Shown piece after piece: positions 6,436 to 15,019 of a stretch of 64,000 bases of DNA. The DNA is from Christensenellaceae bacterium. Its GTDB lineage: Bacteria; Bacillota; Clostridia; Christensenellales; Aristaeellaceae. Within the stretch, counting starts at the first letter, position 1. Each line of letters begins with the position of its first letter. The translations under genes were made by a program, and so were the position numbers. Location: the NCBI GenBank assembly GCA_020025205.1, contig JAHHSO010000001.1:62001-126000 (forward strand), given 5' to 3'. The notes under the pieces were generated by a model. That model was not told the DNA's origin. It saw only the letters and a list, made by a program, of their open reading frames with translations, and made no database searches.

Positions 6436-8589
6436 ATGGGGATCAAAATTGCGCTTGCGGGCAACCCGAACAGCGGCAAAACAACGCTGTTCAATGCGCT
6501 GACAGGCTCCAACCAGTTTGTAGGCAACTGGCCGGGCGTGACAGTTGAGAAGAAGGAAGGCCGACTCAAAGGACACGATGATGTCGTGATTACGGACCTT
6601 CCGGGTATTTACTCCCTCTCTCCGTACACGATGGAGGAAGTTGTTGCCAGAAATGTGTTGATTGATCAGCGGCCGGATGCCATCCTGAACATTGTTGACG
6701 CAACCAACTTGGAAAGAAACCTGTACCTGACCACACAGCTGGCAGAATTGGGCATTCCGATGGTTGTGGCGCTCAACATGATGGACGTCATTCGCAAGAA
6801 TGGAGATAAGATCAACACGGCCAGATTGTCCAAGGAACTGGGCATTCCGGTTGTGGAAATTTCGGCGCTTCGTTCTGATGGCGTGATGGAAGCGGCTGAA
6901 AGGGCAGTGCAGATGGTTGGCAGGAAGATTGAAGCCAAGCATCGCTTTGCAGGCAGCATTGAGCATGCGCTGGCGCATATTGAAGAGGCGGTGCTTCATG
7001 ATATGCCGGCTGAGCAGCAGCGCTGGTTTGCTGTCAAGATATTCGAACGTGATGAGCGTGTTCTTGAAAAGCTCAAAATCTCCGAAGAAACGCTCAAGCA
7101 TGTCGAAGGGGATATTGTCGCCTGTGAAAAAGAAATGGACGATGACGCGCAGTCTATTATTACCGCCGCGCGCTACGCGTTCATCGGTGACATCATTCAG
7201 GACTGCTGCAAGCGTGCGCACAGCGGCATGAGCCTGAGCGATAAAATTGACCACATTGTCACCAACCGCATTCTGGGTCTGCCGATCTTTGTGGTGGTCA
7301 TGGTGCTTGTTTACTACCTGAGCATTTCCACCGTTGGCACGATGATGACGGACTTTACCAACGATGTAATCGTTGGCGAGTGGGTCATGCCCGGCGTGCA
7401 GAGCTTCCTTGAAGGCATTGGCACCGCGCCGTGGCTGACGGGCCTGATTGTAGATGGTATTGTCGGCGGTGTCGGTGCAGTGATCGGCTTCCTGCCGCAG
7501 ATGGCTGTTCTGTTCCTGCTTCTGTGCATTCTGGAAGACTGCGGCTATATGGCTCGTATCGCTTTCATCATGGACAGGATTTTCCGCCGCTTCGGCCTTT
7601 CGGGCAAGAGCTTCATTCCGATGCTTGTCGGCACGGGATGCGGCGTCCCCGGCATCATGGCTTCCCGTACCATCGAGCAGGAGCGTGACCGCCGCATGAC
7701 CATCATGACGACGACGTTCATTCCCTGCGGCGCGAAGATTCCGATTGTGGCTTTGATGGCCGGCGCGGTGTTCGGCGGCGCGTGGTGGGTTGCCCCCAGC
7801 GCATACTTCATCGGCATTGGCGCGATTGTCGTTTCCGGCATCATCTTGAAAAAAACCCGTCCGTTCGCGGGTGAACCGGCTCCGTTCGTCATGGAGCTTC
7901 CGGCATACCACCTGCCGACCATTTCCAATGTGCTTCGCGGCACTTGGGAGCGCTGCTGGAGCTTCCTGAAGAAGGCCGGCACCATCATCACCCTGGCTTC
8001 TGTGTTCGTCTGGTTCACCAGCAACTTTGGTTTTGTGAACGGCGGCTTCGGCATGGTTGAAGACATGAGCGAGTCTATTCTGGCTGTCATCGGCAGCGGT
8101 CTGGCGTTCCTGTTTGCACCGCTGGGCTTCGGCACCTGGCAGGCGAGCGTTGCGACTGTGCTTGGCCTGGTTGCTAAGGAAGAGGTTGTTGGCGTGTTCG
8201 GTACCCTGTTTGCGGTTGCCGGCGATGCGCTGGAGATGGTTGAAGCGGGCGAGTTCGCCGGTCTTGCCAACATCGCTGCGCAGTTCACCTCACTGTCTGC
8301 TTACAGCTTCCTGATCTTCAATCTCCTGTGTGCGCCGTGCTTTGCGGCTATCGGTGCGATTCGCCGTGAGATGAACAACCCGCGCTGGACTTGGGCGGCT
8401 ATCGGCTGGGAGTGCGGATTTGCTTACGCGATCAGCCTGATTGTCTATCAGCTGGGCGGCCTGTTTACGGGCGAAACCCATTTCGGTGTTGGCGTTGTCG
8501 CGGCGGTTGTGGTTCTGGCTGTGCTGCTTGTAGCACTTTTCAGACCTTATAAAGAAAACAATGGTGAAATTCGGTCAACTGTTAAGTAA
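6436..8589 (+). CDS. feoB: Ferrous iron transport GTPase FeoB
   Basis: A 717-residue inner-membrane protein. The N-terminal G domain has G1 GNPNSGKTT (about 9-17), G2 NWPGVTVEKKEG, G3 DLPGIYSLSPY and G4 NMMD. A helical guanine-dissociation-inhibitor region follows to about 270. The C-terminal half is membrane with two Gate motifs, including GTGCGVPGIMASRT and the second CAPCFAAIGAIRRE, both with conserved Cys. FeoB imports Fe(II) and is a main iron route in anaerobes. A GGAGGA site precedes the ATG. It is followed by the Cys-rich FeoB partner peptide. Confidence 0.97.
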   Translation: MGIKIALAGNPNSGKTTLFNALTGSNQFVGNWPGVTVEKKEGRLKGHDDVVITDLPGIYSLSPYTMEEVVARNVLIDQRPDAILNIVDATNLERNLYLTTQLAELGIPMVVALNMMDVIRKNGDKINTARLSKELGIPVVEISALRSDGVMEAAERAVQMVGRKIEAKHRFAGSIEHALAHIEEAVLHDMPAEQQRWFAVKIFERDERVLEKLKISEETLKHVEGDIVACEKEMDDDAQSIITAARYAFIGDIIQDCCKRAHSGMSLSDKIDHIVTNRILGLPIFVVVMVLVYYLSISTVGTMMTDFTNDVIVGEWVMPGVQSFLEGIGTAPWLTGLIVDGIVGGVGAVIGFLPQMAVLFLLLCILEDCGYMARIAFIMDRIFRRFGLSGKSFIPMLVGTGCGVPGIMASRTIEQERDRRMTIMTTTFIPCGAKIPIVALMAGAVFGGAWWVAPSAYFIGIGAIVVSGIILKKTRPFAGEPAPFVMELPAYHLPTISNVLRGTWERCWSFLKKAGTIITLASVFVWFTSNFGFVNGGFGMVEDMSESILAVIGSGLAFLFAPLGFGTWQASVATVLGLVAKEEVVGVFGTLFAVAGDALEMVEAGEFAGLANIAAQFTSLSAYSFLIFNLLCAPCFAAIGAIRREMNNPRWTWAAIGWECGFAYAISLIVYQLGGLFTGETHFGVGVVAAVVVLAVLLVALFRPYKENNGEIRSTVK

Positions 8590-8609
8590 TTGCAAAGGAG
8601 AGATATGAT

Positions 8610-8753
8610 ATGGCTACATTCCTTGTACTCGTTGTGTTGATTGCAGCTCTGGTGCTTGCCGCTCGCAGTGTCATTCACCGTAAGAAGAATGGAGAATGCG
8701 CAGGCGGGTGCAGCGGATGCAGCGGCTGCTCTCACTGTGATTCCTGCCATTGA
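8610..8753 (+). CDS. FeoB-associated Cys-rich membrane peptide
   Basis: A 47-residue protein with one membrane helix (about 3-20), a short basic turn (HRKK) and a C-terminal tail holding six Cys in CAGGCSGCSGCSHCDSC. This matches the FeoB-associated Cys-rich protein family encoded right after feoB in many Bacillota. AAGGAG lies 8 to 9 bases before the ATG, and it starts 20 bp after feoB. The tail could bind Fe(II) on entry; that is inference, as the family's role is not established. Confidence 0.88.
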   Translation: MATFLVLVVLIAALVLAARSVIHRKKNGECAGGCSGCSGCSHCDSCH

Positions 8754-8789
8754 GCAGAAGAATAAACCGGTCTGATAGATTCCTTCAAT

Positions 8790-8874
8790 GAGGACGAAAG
8801 TCCTCCATATGCACCTCATCGAATCCCTCGGCATAACCTAGCTGGCGAGGTGATTCGATGAGGTCTCTTTTTTT
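8790..8874 (+). promoter_or_regulatory. Two-hairpin leader overlapping the ZIP start codon
   Basis: Hairpin A is GAGGAC/GTCCTC closed by a GAAA tetraloop (8790-8805). Hairpin B pairs 8813-8825 perfectly with 8852-8864 (13 bp), extends through 8826-8830 with 8846-8850, and is followed by TCTC and a T7 run (8868-8874). It has the form of an intrinsic terminator, but its 3' arm contains the GCGAGG ribosome site and the ATG (8858) of the ZIP gene. It may end the feo transcript, regulate ZIP, or both. I do not recognise it as a known riboswitch. Confidence 0.6.
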
Positions 8875-9616
8875 AGCGGCGTCAGGAACGACGTTCACTT
8901 TTTTCATGACGATGCTGGGTGCGGCACTCGTTTTCTTTTTTAGAAAAAACATCGAAGACAGCATGCAGCGTATCTGCCTGGGTTTTGCAGGCGGGGTAAT
9001 GTCAGCGGCAGCTGTGTTCAGTTTGATTGAGCCGGCCATTGAACGGACGGAACAGATGGGCGGAAGCCCCTGGATTTGCGTGGCTGTATATGTGACGCTG
9101 GGGGCTGCGGCGATTGCCGGCGTGGATGAACTGATGAGAAGGACAAAACGGATGCAGGAGGCGGGCGATGATGCACGCAGGCGGGCGCTGATGTTCACGG
9201 CAATCACGCTGCACAATATACCGGAAGGAATGGCAGTCGGCCTGGCTTTTGTATTGGCTGCGCAGAATGGCGGCCTGGCTGCGGCAGTGGCGCTGGCGCT
9301 GGGAATTGGCATTCAAAATTTTCCTGAAGGGGCGGCTGTTGCTTTGCCGCTGAGGCAGAGCGGCATGAGCAGATGGAAAAGCTTTGCTTATGGCGCACTG
9401 TCCGGCATTGTAGAACCTGTTTTCGGCATTCTGGTGGTGCTGGCAGTCAGTGTGGCTCAGCCGATTATGCCGCCGCTGATGGCATTCTCCGCAGGCGCAA
9501 TGATGCACGTGGTTGCGGCTGAAATGATTCCGGAGGCAGCTAAGGACAGGAAAGGCGTTTTCTTTACAATGGCAGGCTATGTGCTGATGATGACGCTGGA
9601 CGTTGCGCTGGGATGA
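8858..9616 (+). CDS. ZIP-family metal transporter
   Basis: A 252-residue membrane protein of the ZIP/GufA group with about eight helices. The metal path motifs are present: HNIPEGMAVGLAF in helix IV and GIQNFPEGAAVALPLR in helix V. The N-terminal helix GTTFTFFMTMLGAALVFFF is typical, which supports a start at 8858 even though that ATG sits in the 3' arm of a strong hairpin. ATG 8906 would cut the first helix. ZIP proteins move Zn(II), Fe(II) or Mn(II) into the cytosol; the neighbouring feo operon suggests iron, without proof. Confidence 0.88.
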   Translation: MRSLFLAASGTTFTFFMTMLGAALVFFFRKNIEDSMQRICLGFAGGVMSAAAVFSLIEPAIERTEQMGGSPWICVAVYVTLGAAAIAGVDELMRRTKRMQEAGDDARRRALMFTAITLHNIPEGMAVGLAFVLAAQNGGLAAAVALALGIGIQNFPEGAAVALPLRQSGMSRWKSFAYGALSGIVEPVFGILVVLAVSVAQPIMPPLMAFSAGAMMHVVAAEMIPEAAKDRKGVFFTMAGYVLMMTLDVALG

Positions 9617-9623
9617 GGAATAC

Positions 9624-9652
9624 TTGATTTTTTTGTGTACTGCGGGTATAAT
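9624..9652 (+). promoter_or_regulatory. Promoter of the DUF1292 gene
   Basis: TTGATT (9624-9629), a 17-bp spacer and TATAAT (9647-9652), giving a leader of about 90 bases before the start at 9751. Confidence 0.85.
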
Positions 9653-9750
9653 GAAACGGCATGCAAAACGTGCAAAAAAGCGAACGAAGGACTGAGGAAG
9701 CCCTTCACCCAAAGCGGTACGCTTCGGCGTGCGGACAGGAGGATTGGAGC

Positions 9751-10065
9751 ATGACCCCGGAAGAAATGGAAGAGCGCGACATCGTTGAGTTTTCCGATGA
9801 TGAAGGCAACACCCTGATGCTGGAAGTGATGGATTACTTCTTCTACAATGGCGAGGAATTTGCTGCATTGTGCAACGCAAAGGAAGAAGCATCGGACGAT
9901 GATCCGGATGACGATCCGGTGTACATCATGAAAGTCAACAGCTTTACCGATGAAAACGGCGACGAGATGGAGGAATTTGTTCCCCCGGAAGAAGAACTGA
10001 TGGAAAAGCTGATTCAGGTCGTTCGTACGCGCTTCACGGAAGACGAGGACGACGAGGAAGAATGA
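9751..10065 (+). CDS. DUF1292 acidic protein (YrzB-like)
   Basis: A 104-residue, strongly acidic protein of the DUF1292 family, common in Bacillota and often near yrrK/ruvX and mltG, neither of which is here. The core is EERDIVEFSDDEGNTLMLEV followed by DYFFYNGEEFAALC and a closing DPVYIMKV strand; the C-terminus is a run of D and E. AGGAGG lies 7 bases before ATG 9751, which rules out the longer in-frame start at 9661. Function unknown. Confidence 0.85.
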   Translation: MTPEEMEERDIVEFSDDEGNTLMLEVMDYFFYNGEEFAALCNAKEEASDDDPDDDPVYIMKVNSFTDENGDEMEEFVPPEEELMEKLIQVVRTRFTEDEDDEEE

Positions 10066-10071
10066 TCCTCT

Positions 10072-10103
10072 GCGGGGTGAAGCGCGGCTTCACTCCGCTT
10101 TTT
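10072..10103 (+). terminator. Terminator of the DUF1292 gene
   Basis: A 12-bp stem with one wobble (10072-10083 with 10087-10098), a GCG loop and TTTTT. Confidence 0.9.
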
Positions 10104-10236
10104 GTCATATGCTTGCGGCCTCGGATATGAAAGCCTGAATATTTTATTCGGAAGGCGGGGAAGAATCCCCCGGTCGGGAGATGGAAGATGACCCCCTTTC
10201 GAATTCAAGAAATTTTTTACAGTTGGGAGAACTGGC

Positions 10237-12087
10237 ATGAATGATCTTTTGAAATTGAAAATTGAAAAACTGCCGACCTGTCCTGGCTGTTATCTGATGA
10301 AATGCGCAGGAGAAATCATCTATGTGGGCAAGGCAGTCAACCTGAAAAACCGCGTCAGTCAGTATTTTCAGAGCGGGAAAAACCACACGGTCAAAGTTCG
10401 CGCGATGGTGTCGCGCATTGATGATTTTGATATTGTACTCTGTGACAGCAATCTGGAAGCGCTGATTCTGGAATCGAACCTGATTAAGCTGCACAAGCCG
10501 CAGTACAACATTCTTTTGAAGGATGACAAGCACTATCCTTATTTGCGCATCGACATCACAGAAGATTATCCGCGCGTGGAGCTGGTGCGGCGGGTTGAGA
10601 AAGACAAAGCACGCTATTTTGGCCCGTATATCGGTGCAACGAGTGTGCGCGAAGTGCTGGACGTATTGCGCGTGCTGTTTCCGCTTCGCACATGCTCCAT
10701 GCCAATCAGACGGGGGATGAACAGACGCCCCTGCCTGCATCATCAGCTGGGCGAATGTCTGGCGCCATGCGCCGGACTGACGACACCGGAGGAATACGGT
10801 GCGGTGGTAACGGAAGTGATTGACTTTCTGTCGGGCAGGAGTACGGCAGTCATAGACCGGCTGACAGCGGACATGCAGAAGGCGGCCCAAGAGATGCGCT
10901 TTGAGCAGGCGGCGCTTCTGCGCGACAGGATTAAGGGCGCACAGAACCTGATGGAGCGTCAAAAAGCCATCAGTCTGCGCGGCGGCGATCAGGATATACT
11001 GGCCTGTGTCAGCGACAAGATTGACGCGATGGTTGAAGTGGTGTTTGTGCGCGGCGGGCATATGATTGGTGCGGAGCATTTTGCATTGGAAGGCGCGGGG
11101 GATCAGAACGCGGCTCAGGTTTTGTCTCAGTTTTTGATGCAGTTTTATGATGATGGGCGGCTTCCGCCCAGCGAGATTCTGTGTATGGAACTGCCGGAAC
11201 AGGCTCAGGATATCGAACAGGCACTTTCAGCACGCCGGGATGGCGCAAAGGTCACGCTTCGGGAACCGCAGAGAGGCGACAAGCATAAGCTGGTGGAGCT
11301 GGCAAAGAAGAACGCGCGAGATGCATTGCTCAAACGCAATGAACATCTGGCGCGTCAGCAGGAACGGACAATCGGCGCATGCGAAGCACTGGGAAGGGTT
11401 GTCGGCATGGATAAGACGCCCCGGCGCATTGAGGGATACGACATTTCCAATACGCAGGGCGCACAGTCTGTAGCGAGCATGGTGGTGGCGATTGACGGGA
11501 CGGCGGCACGCAAGGAATACCGTCATTTTAAAATCAAGACAGTTGAAGGCGCAAATGACTTTGCATCGATGTACGAGGTGATTTCCCGCCGCTTGGCACG
11601 CGCGTCACAGGCGGAGCCGGACGATGTGCCCAATGAGGAAAAGACGGGATTTGCAGCGCTGCCAGACCTCATTCTGATCGACGGCGGACCGCAGCAGCTG
11701 CGTTTTGCGCAGGAGGCCATGCACGCGGCGGGATATGAAATCCCGATGTTTGGACTGGCGGAGCGTCTGGACGAGATTTTTCTGCCGGGGCAGGAAGAGA
11801 GCATTTATCTTGATCGAAAGTCCCCTGCCCTGCACTTGATTCAGCGCATTCGAGATGAGGCACACCGCTTTGGCATTACGCATCACCGAAATCTGCGGGA
11901 GAAAGCCAGTCTGCATTCGACGCTGGAAGATATTCCTGGAATTGGCCCGGCCAGACGGCGCGCGCTGCTCCAGACATTTAAATCCATTGCAAACATCGCG
12001 GCGGCAGCACCGGATGAGCTTTGCAGGGCGGAGGGCATTGGGCCGGCACAGGCGCAGGCAATCTGGGCGCATTATCACGGCAGATAA
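10237..12087 (+). CDS. uvrC: Excinuclease ABC subunit C
   Basis: A 616-residue nucleotide-excision repair endonuclease. The GIY-YIG domain is at about 12-95 (CPGCYLM, EIIYVGKAVNLKNRVSQYF) and makes the 3' cut. A UVR motif lies at about 203-238. The RNase H-like domain (about 375-535; EGYDISNTQGAQSVASMVV and LILIDGG) makes the 5' cut. Two helix-hairpin-helix motifs end the protein (DIPGIGPARRRALL, AEGIGPAQAQAIW). Length and architecture are normal. Its ATG is 149 bp after the previous terminator-proximal gene's stop region, and yifB follows at 14 bp, suggesting co-transcription. Confidence 0.97.
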   Translation: MNDLLKLKIEKLPTCPGCYLMKCAGEIIYVGKAVNLKNRVSQYFQSGKNHTVKVRAMVSRIDDFDIVLCDSNLEALILESNLIKLHKPQYNILLKDDKHYPYLRIDITEDYPRVELVRRVEKDKARYFGPYIGATSVREVLDVLRVLFPLRTCSMPIRRGMNRRPCLHHQLGECLAPCAGLTTPEEYGAVVTEVIDFLSGRSTAVIDRLTADMQKAAQEMRFEQAALLRDRIKGAQNLMERQKAISLRGGDQDILACVSDKIDAMVEVVFVRGGHMIGAEHFALEGAGDQNAAQVLSQFLMQFYDDGRLPPSEILCMELPEQAQDIEQALSARRDGAKVTLREPQRGDKHKLVELAKKNARDALLKRNEHLARQQERTIGACEALGRVVGMDKTPRRIEGYDISNTQGAQSVASMVVAIDGTAARKEYRHFKIKTVEGANDFASMYEVISRRLARASQAEPDDVPNEEKTGFAALPDLILIDGGPQQLRFAQEAMHAAGYEIPMFGLAERLDEIFLPGQEESIYLDRKSPALHLIQRIRDEAHRFGITHHRNLREKASLHSTLEDIPGIGPARRRALLQTFKSIANIAAAAPDELCRAEGIGPAQAQAIWAHYHGR

Positions 12088-12101
12088 GGGAGGATAAAGA
12101 C

Positions 12102-13631
12102 ATGCTTGCAAGTATCAACAGCATGGGACTTTCCGGTATACAGGGGTATGCGGTGACGGTGGAAGCATACAGCGCGGACGGCATGCCGATGTTTGAAATT
12201 GTCGGACTGCCTGACGCGGCGGTCAAGGAGAGCCGGGAGCGTGTGCGGGCTGCGATGGCATCATGCGGGCTGCATTTCCCGGTGGCACGGCTGACGCTCA
12301 ATCTGGCTCCGGCAGATGTGCGCAAAGAAGGCCCGGCGTATGATTTGCCCATTGCGCTGGCCATCCTTTCTTCGATGGGCGTGCTTGATGCGAATCAGAT
12401 GAACGGCATGGCAGCGGTTGGAGAATTGTCGTTGTCCGGCAGCGTGATGGGGGTGCGCGGTGCGCTTTCCATGGCGATTGCCGCCCGCGAGCAGGGGCTT
12501 TCCGGGATTCTTCTGCCGGCGCAAAACGCTGAGGAAGCGTCCTGCGTGGAAGGTCTGTCGGTATTTCCCGTTCATCACCTCAAAGAAGTCATTGAACATC
12601 TGAAGGGGATTCGGCCCATAACGCCGCTTGTTGCCAGAGCGTACAGCGATGTGCTTCGGGATAGAAAGACGGCCTGTGATTTTGCGGATGTGCGTGGACA
12701 GAAGGGGGCAAAACGCGCGCTGGAAATTGCGGCGGCAGGCGGGCACAATGTTCTCATGATCGGCCCGCCGGGCAGCGGCAAGACGATGATGGCACGCTGT
12801 CTGCCGGGAATTCTGCCGGACATGACGCTGGAAGAAGCGCTGGAAGTGACGCGCATTCACAGCGCAGCGGGAACACTGGATGCCTGTTCCGGGCTGATGG
12901 CGGAGCGACCGTTCCGTTCGCCGCATCATACGGTGAGCGCGGTTGCGCTGGTGGGCGGCGGTTCCAAGGCGAAGCCGGGTGAGATCAGTTTGGCACACGG
13001 CGGTGTTCTGTTTTTGGATGAGCTTCCGGAATACGACCGCGCAGCGCTGGAAGCCCTGCGCCAGCCGCTTGAAGATGGTGCGGTCAGCGTTGTGCGAGTC
13101 AGCGCACAGGCGAAATACCCCGCCAGAACGATGCTTGTGGCGGCGATGAATCCCTGCCCCTGCGGTAATTATGGGAGCAAGACGCAGGCCTGCCGATGCA
13201 CACAGCGGGAAATTGCGCGCTATCTGGGGCGTATTTCCGGGCCGCTGCTGGATCGCATCGACATGCAGCTGGAGGTTTCGGCGCTTCCTGTGAAGGAAAT
13301 CACGGAAAGCAAACTTGAAGAACCGTCCAGCGTGATTCGTGCGCGCGTACAGGAGGCACGAGCCCGCCAGCAGGCAAGATATGGCGGGGAGATCACGTGC
13401 AATGCGGCGCTGACGGCGCGTCAGCTGGATACATACTGTGAATTGGACGAGGCCTGTAAAGTGATTATCGAGCGCGCCTGTGACCGATATAATTTGTCCA
13501 TGCGTGCTGTCAGCCGCGTGCGCAAGGTGGCCAGAACGATTGCAGATCTTGCTGGTTCAGAAAAAATTGAACGGGCGCATCTTTTGGAAGCGTTGAAATA
13601 TCGGAATCTCGAAGGAGATTACTGGAAATAA
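12102..13631 (+). CDS. yifB: YifB/ComM-family Mg-chelatase-like ATPase
   Basis: A 509-residue AAA+ protein. An N-terminal Lon-protease-like domain (about 1-170) is followed by a ChlI-type AAA+ core with Walker A GPPGSGKT near residue 220 and Walker B VLFLDELPEY, and a Mg-chelatase C-terminal domain. ComM relatives act as hexameric helicases that help recombination during natural transformation. The neighbour dprA fits a DNA-uptake or recombination setting. ATG 12102 is chosen for its GGGAGG site 8 bases upstream. Confidence 0.95.
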   Translation: MLASINSMGLSGIQGYAVTVEAYSADGMPMFEIVGLPDAAVKESRERVRAAMASCGLHFPVARLTLNLAPADVRKEGPAYDLPIALAILSSMGVLDANQMNGMAAVGELSLSGSVMGVRGALSMAIAAREQGLSGILLPAQNAEEASCVEGLSVFPVHHLKEVIEHLKGIRPITPLVARAYSDVLRDRKTACDFADVRGQKGAKRALEIAAAGGHNVLMIGPPGSGKTMMARCLPGILPDMTLEEALEVTRIHSAAGTLDACSGLMAERPFRSPHHTVSAVALVGGGSKAKPGEISLAHGGVLFLDELPEYDRAALEALRQPLEDGAVSVVRVSAQAKYPARTMLVAAMNPCPCGNYGSKTQACRCTQREIARYLGRISGPLLDRIDMQLEVSALPVKEITESKLEEPSSVIRARVQEARARQQARYGGEITCNAALTARQLDTYCELDEACKVIIERACDRYNLSMRAVSRVRKVARTIADLAGSEKIERAHLLEALKYRNLEGDYWK

Positions 13632-13639
13632 GACAGGGC

Positions 13640-13670
13640 ATCCGGCTTCTTTTAAAAGAGCCGGATCTTT
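13640..13670 (+). terminator. Probable terminator of uvrC-yifB
   Basis: ATCCGGCT pairs with AGCCGGAT (13640-13647 with 13659-13666), with further pairing inside and a short CTTT tail. The weak T tract makes this only probable. Confidence 0.5.
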
Positions 13671-13676
13671 GCTGCA

Positions 13677-13704
13677 TTGACAAACGCAAGGCGTGCCGTA
13701 TAAT
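13677..13704 (+). promoter_or_regulatory. Promoter of dprA
   Basis: Exact TTGACA (13677-13682), a 16-bp spacer and exact TATAAT (13699-13704), 25 bp before the start codon. Confidence 0.9.
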
Positions 13705-13728
13705 GGAGAAAAGAAAGGGGGCAAAATC

Positions 13729-14850
13729 ATGCTGGAGACGGAAGCCATGGCGCTGCTGGTCAGTGCAGGGGTCAGCTATGGGCGCCGGGAAGCAGCGCTT
13801 ATGGCAGCGGGAAGTGCAAGAGCGCTTGCCGATAATCCGGAGGCTTTTGCTGCCCATTTGGGTGAAAAGGGGTTTCCGGCATACAGACGTGCCCTCCGAG
13901 AAGCAGATAAAAGGCTGGAAGACATTGAGCGGCAAGGAATGAAGCTTGTTGTTCGAGGGGGAGAAAACTATCCCCGGAGGCTTGAACAGATTGTACATCC
14001 GCCGCATTTGTTATATGTGTGGGGAGACATGCAGATTGATGAGCCGTTTCCCGTGGCTGTCGTCGGCACAAGGCAAGCCAGTGCATACGGGCTGCGCCAT
14101 GCGCGCCGAATCGCATGTGATCTTGCAAAAGCGGGTGTCTGCGTTGTTTCCGGCATTGCTCTGGGGATTGATGCCTGCGCGCATGAAGGCGCATTGGATG
14201 CACAGGGCAGGACGATTGCCGTTTTGGGCGGTGCGCTGGACAGATTTTATCCCGAGGAAAATCGCACGCTGATGGAGCGGATTTTGGATGCTGGAGGCAG
14301 CGTAATTTCGGAATATCCACCGGGTAAAAAACCGGAGCGATTCAGCTTTTTGCAGCGCAACCGTATCATTGCGGGCATGTCGCTGGGCGTACTGGTTGTG
14401 GAAGGCCCGAAACGGAGCGGCGCGGCAAGCACGGCACAGTATGCGCTGGAAGAAGGGAGAGAGGTGTTCGCCCTGCCGGGAAGCATAGACAATCCCGCCT
14501 CCGAACTGCCCAACAGGCTTCTGGCAGAAGGCGCACAATTGATTGTCTCAGCGCGGGATATTTTGGACACACTGGTTATTGAACCGATTGGAACGCAAAA
14601 AAGAGAAAATGTGCAGCATGAACCGGCGCTCTTTGTGCCGGAAGGACTTTCCGGCGCACCACTTCTTGTCTGCCGGGCGCTTTTGTCGGGAGAAAAGGAT
14701 TTTGACGACCTTTGCATGGCAGCGGGAGAGGATAGCAGCGAAATGGGTGCTTTGCTCATCGAGATGGAGATGGACGAGCTTGTCGTTTCTCATGCCGGGT
14801 GCATGTATGCGCCGGGACCGGCGATGGAGCGAAAAAACGGCCTATCATGA
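13729..14850 (+). CDS. dprA: DNA processing protein DprA (Smf)
   Basis: A 373-residue protein that loads RecA on incoming single-stranded DNA in transformable bacteria. The Rossmann-like core has VVGTRQASAYGLRHARRIA and VVSGIALGIDACAHEGAL, then ISEYPPG, FLQRNRIIAGMS and VVEGPKRSGAASTAQYAL, all conserved. An N-terminal SAM-like region and a C-terminal winged helix (from about 300) complete the usual layout. AGGGGG precedes the ATG. The order dprA-topA-trmFO-hslVU is the classical Bacillota arrangement. Confidence 0.96.
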   Translation: MLETEAMALLVSAGVSYGRREAALMAAGSARALADNPEAFAAHLGEKGFPAYRRALREADKRLEDIERQGMKLVVRGGENYPRRLEQIVHPPHLLYVWGDMQIDEPFPVAVVGTRQASAYGLRHARRIACDLAKAGVCVVSGIALGIDACAHEGALDAQGRTIAVLGGALDRFYPEENRTLMERILDAGGSVISEYPPGKKPERFSFLQRNRIIAGMSLGVLVVEGPKRSGAASTAQYALEEGREVFALPGSIDNPASELPNRLLAEGAQLIVSARDILDTLVIEPIGTQKRENVQHEPALFVPEGLSGAPLLVCRALLSGEKDFDDLCMAAGEDSSEMGALLIEMEMDELVVSHAGCMYAPGPAMERKNGLS

Positions 14851-14903
14851 AGAAAAAAGCCCGATAATATAGAAGAAACTTCTGTCGATTTAAGCGTAGA
14901 CCC

Positions 14904-14932
14904 TTGACAGATTGAAAAAGGACTGATATTCT
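14904..14932 (+). promoter_or_regulatory. Promoter of topA
   Basis: Exact TTGACA (14904-14909), a 17-bp spacer and TATTCT (14927-14932). Confidence 0.8.
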
Positions 14933-15019
14933 TTTTCAACGTGCAGAGAAAATTTTCCCATCAGGGAAAAGAAAAATGAGTGTAAAAGAGTGTCGCGGCA
15001 GAGCCGCAGGCAGGAGGAA

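Noticed and set aside
8754..8857. NiCo/Fe or Mn (yybP-ykoY) riboswitch before the ZIP gene
   Set aside because: The conserved loops of those classes are not visible; only two hairpins can be supported.
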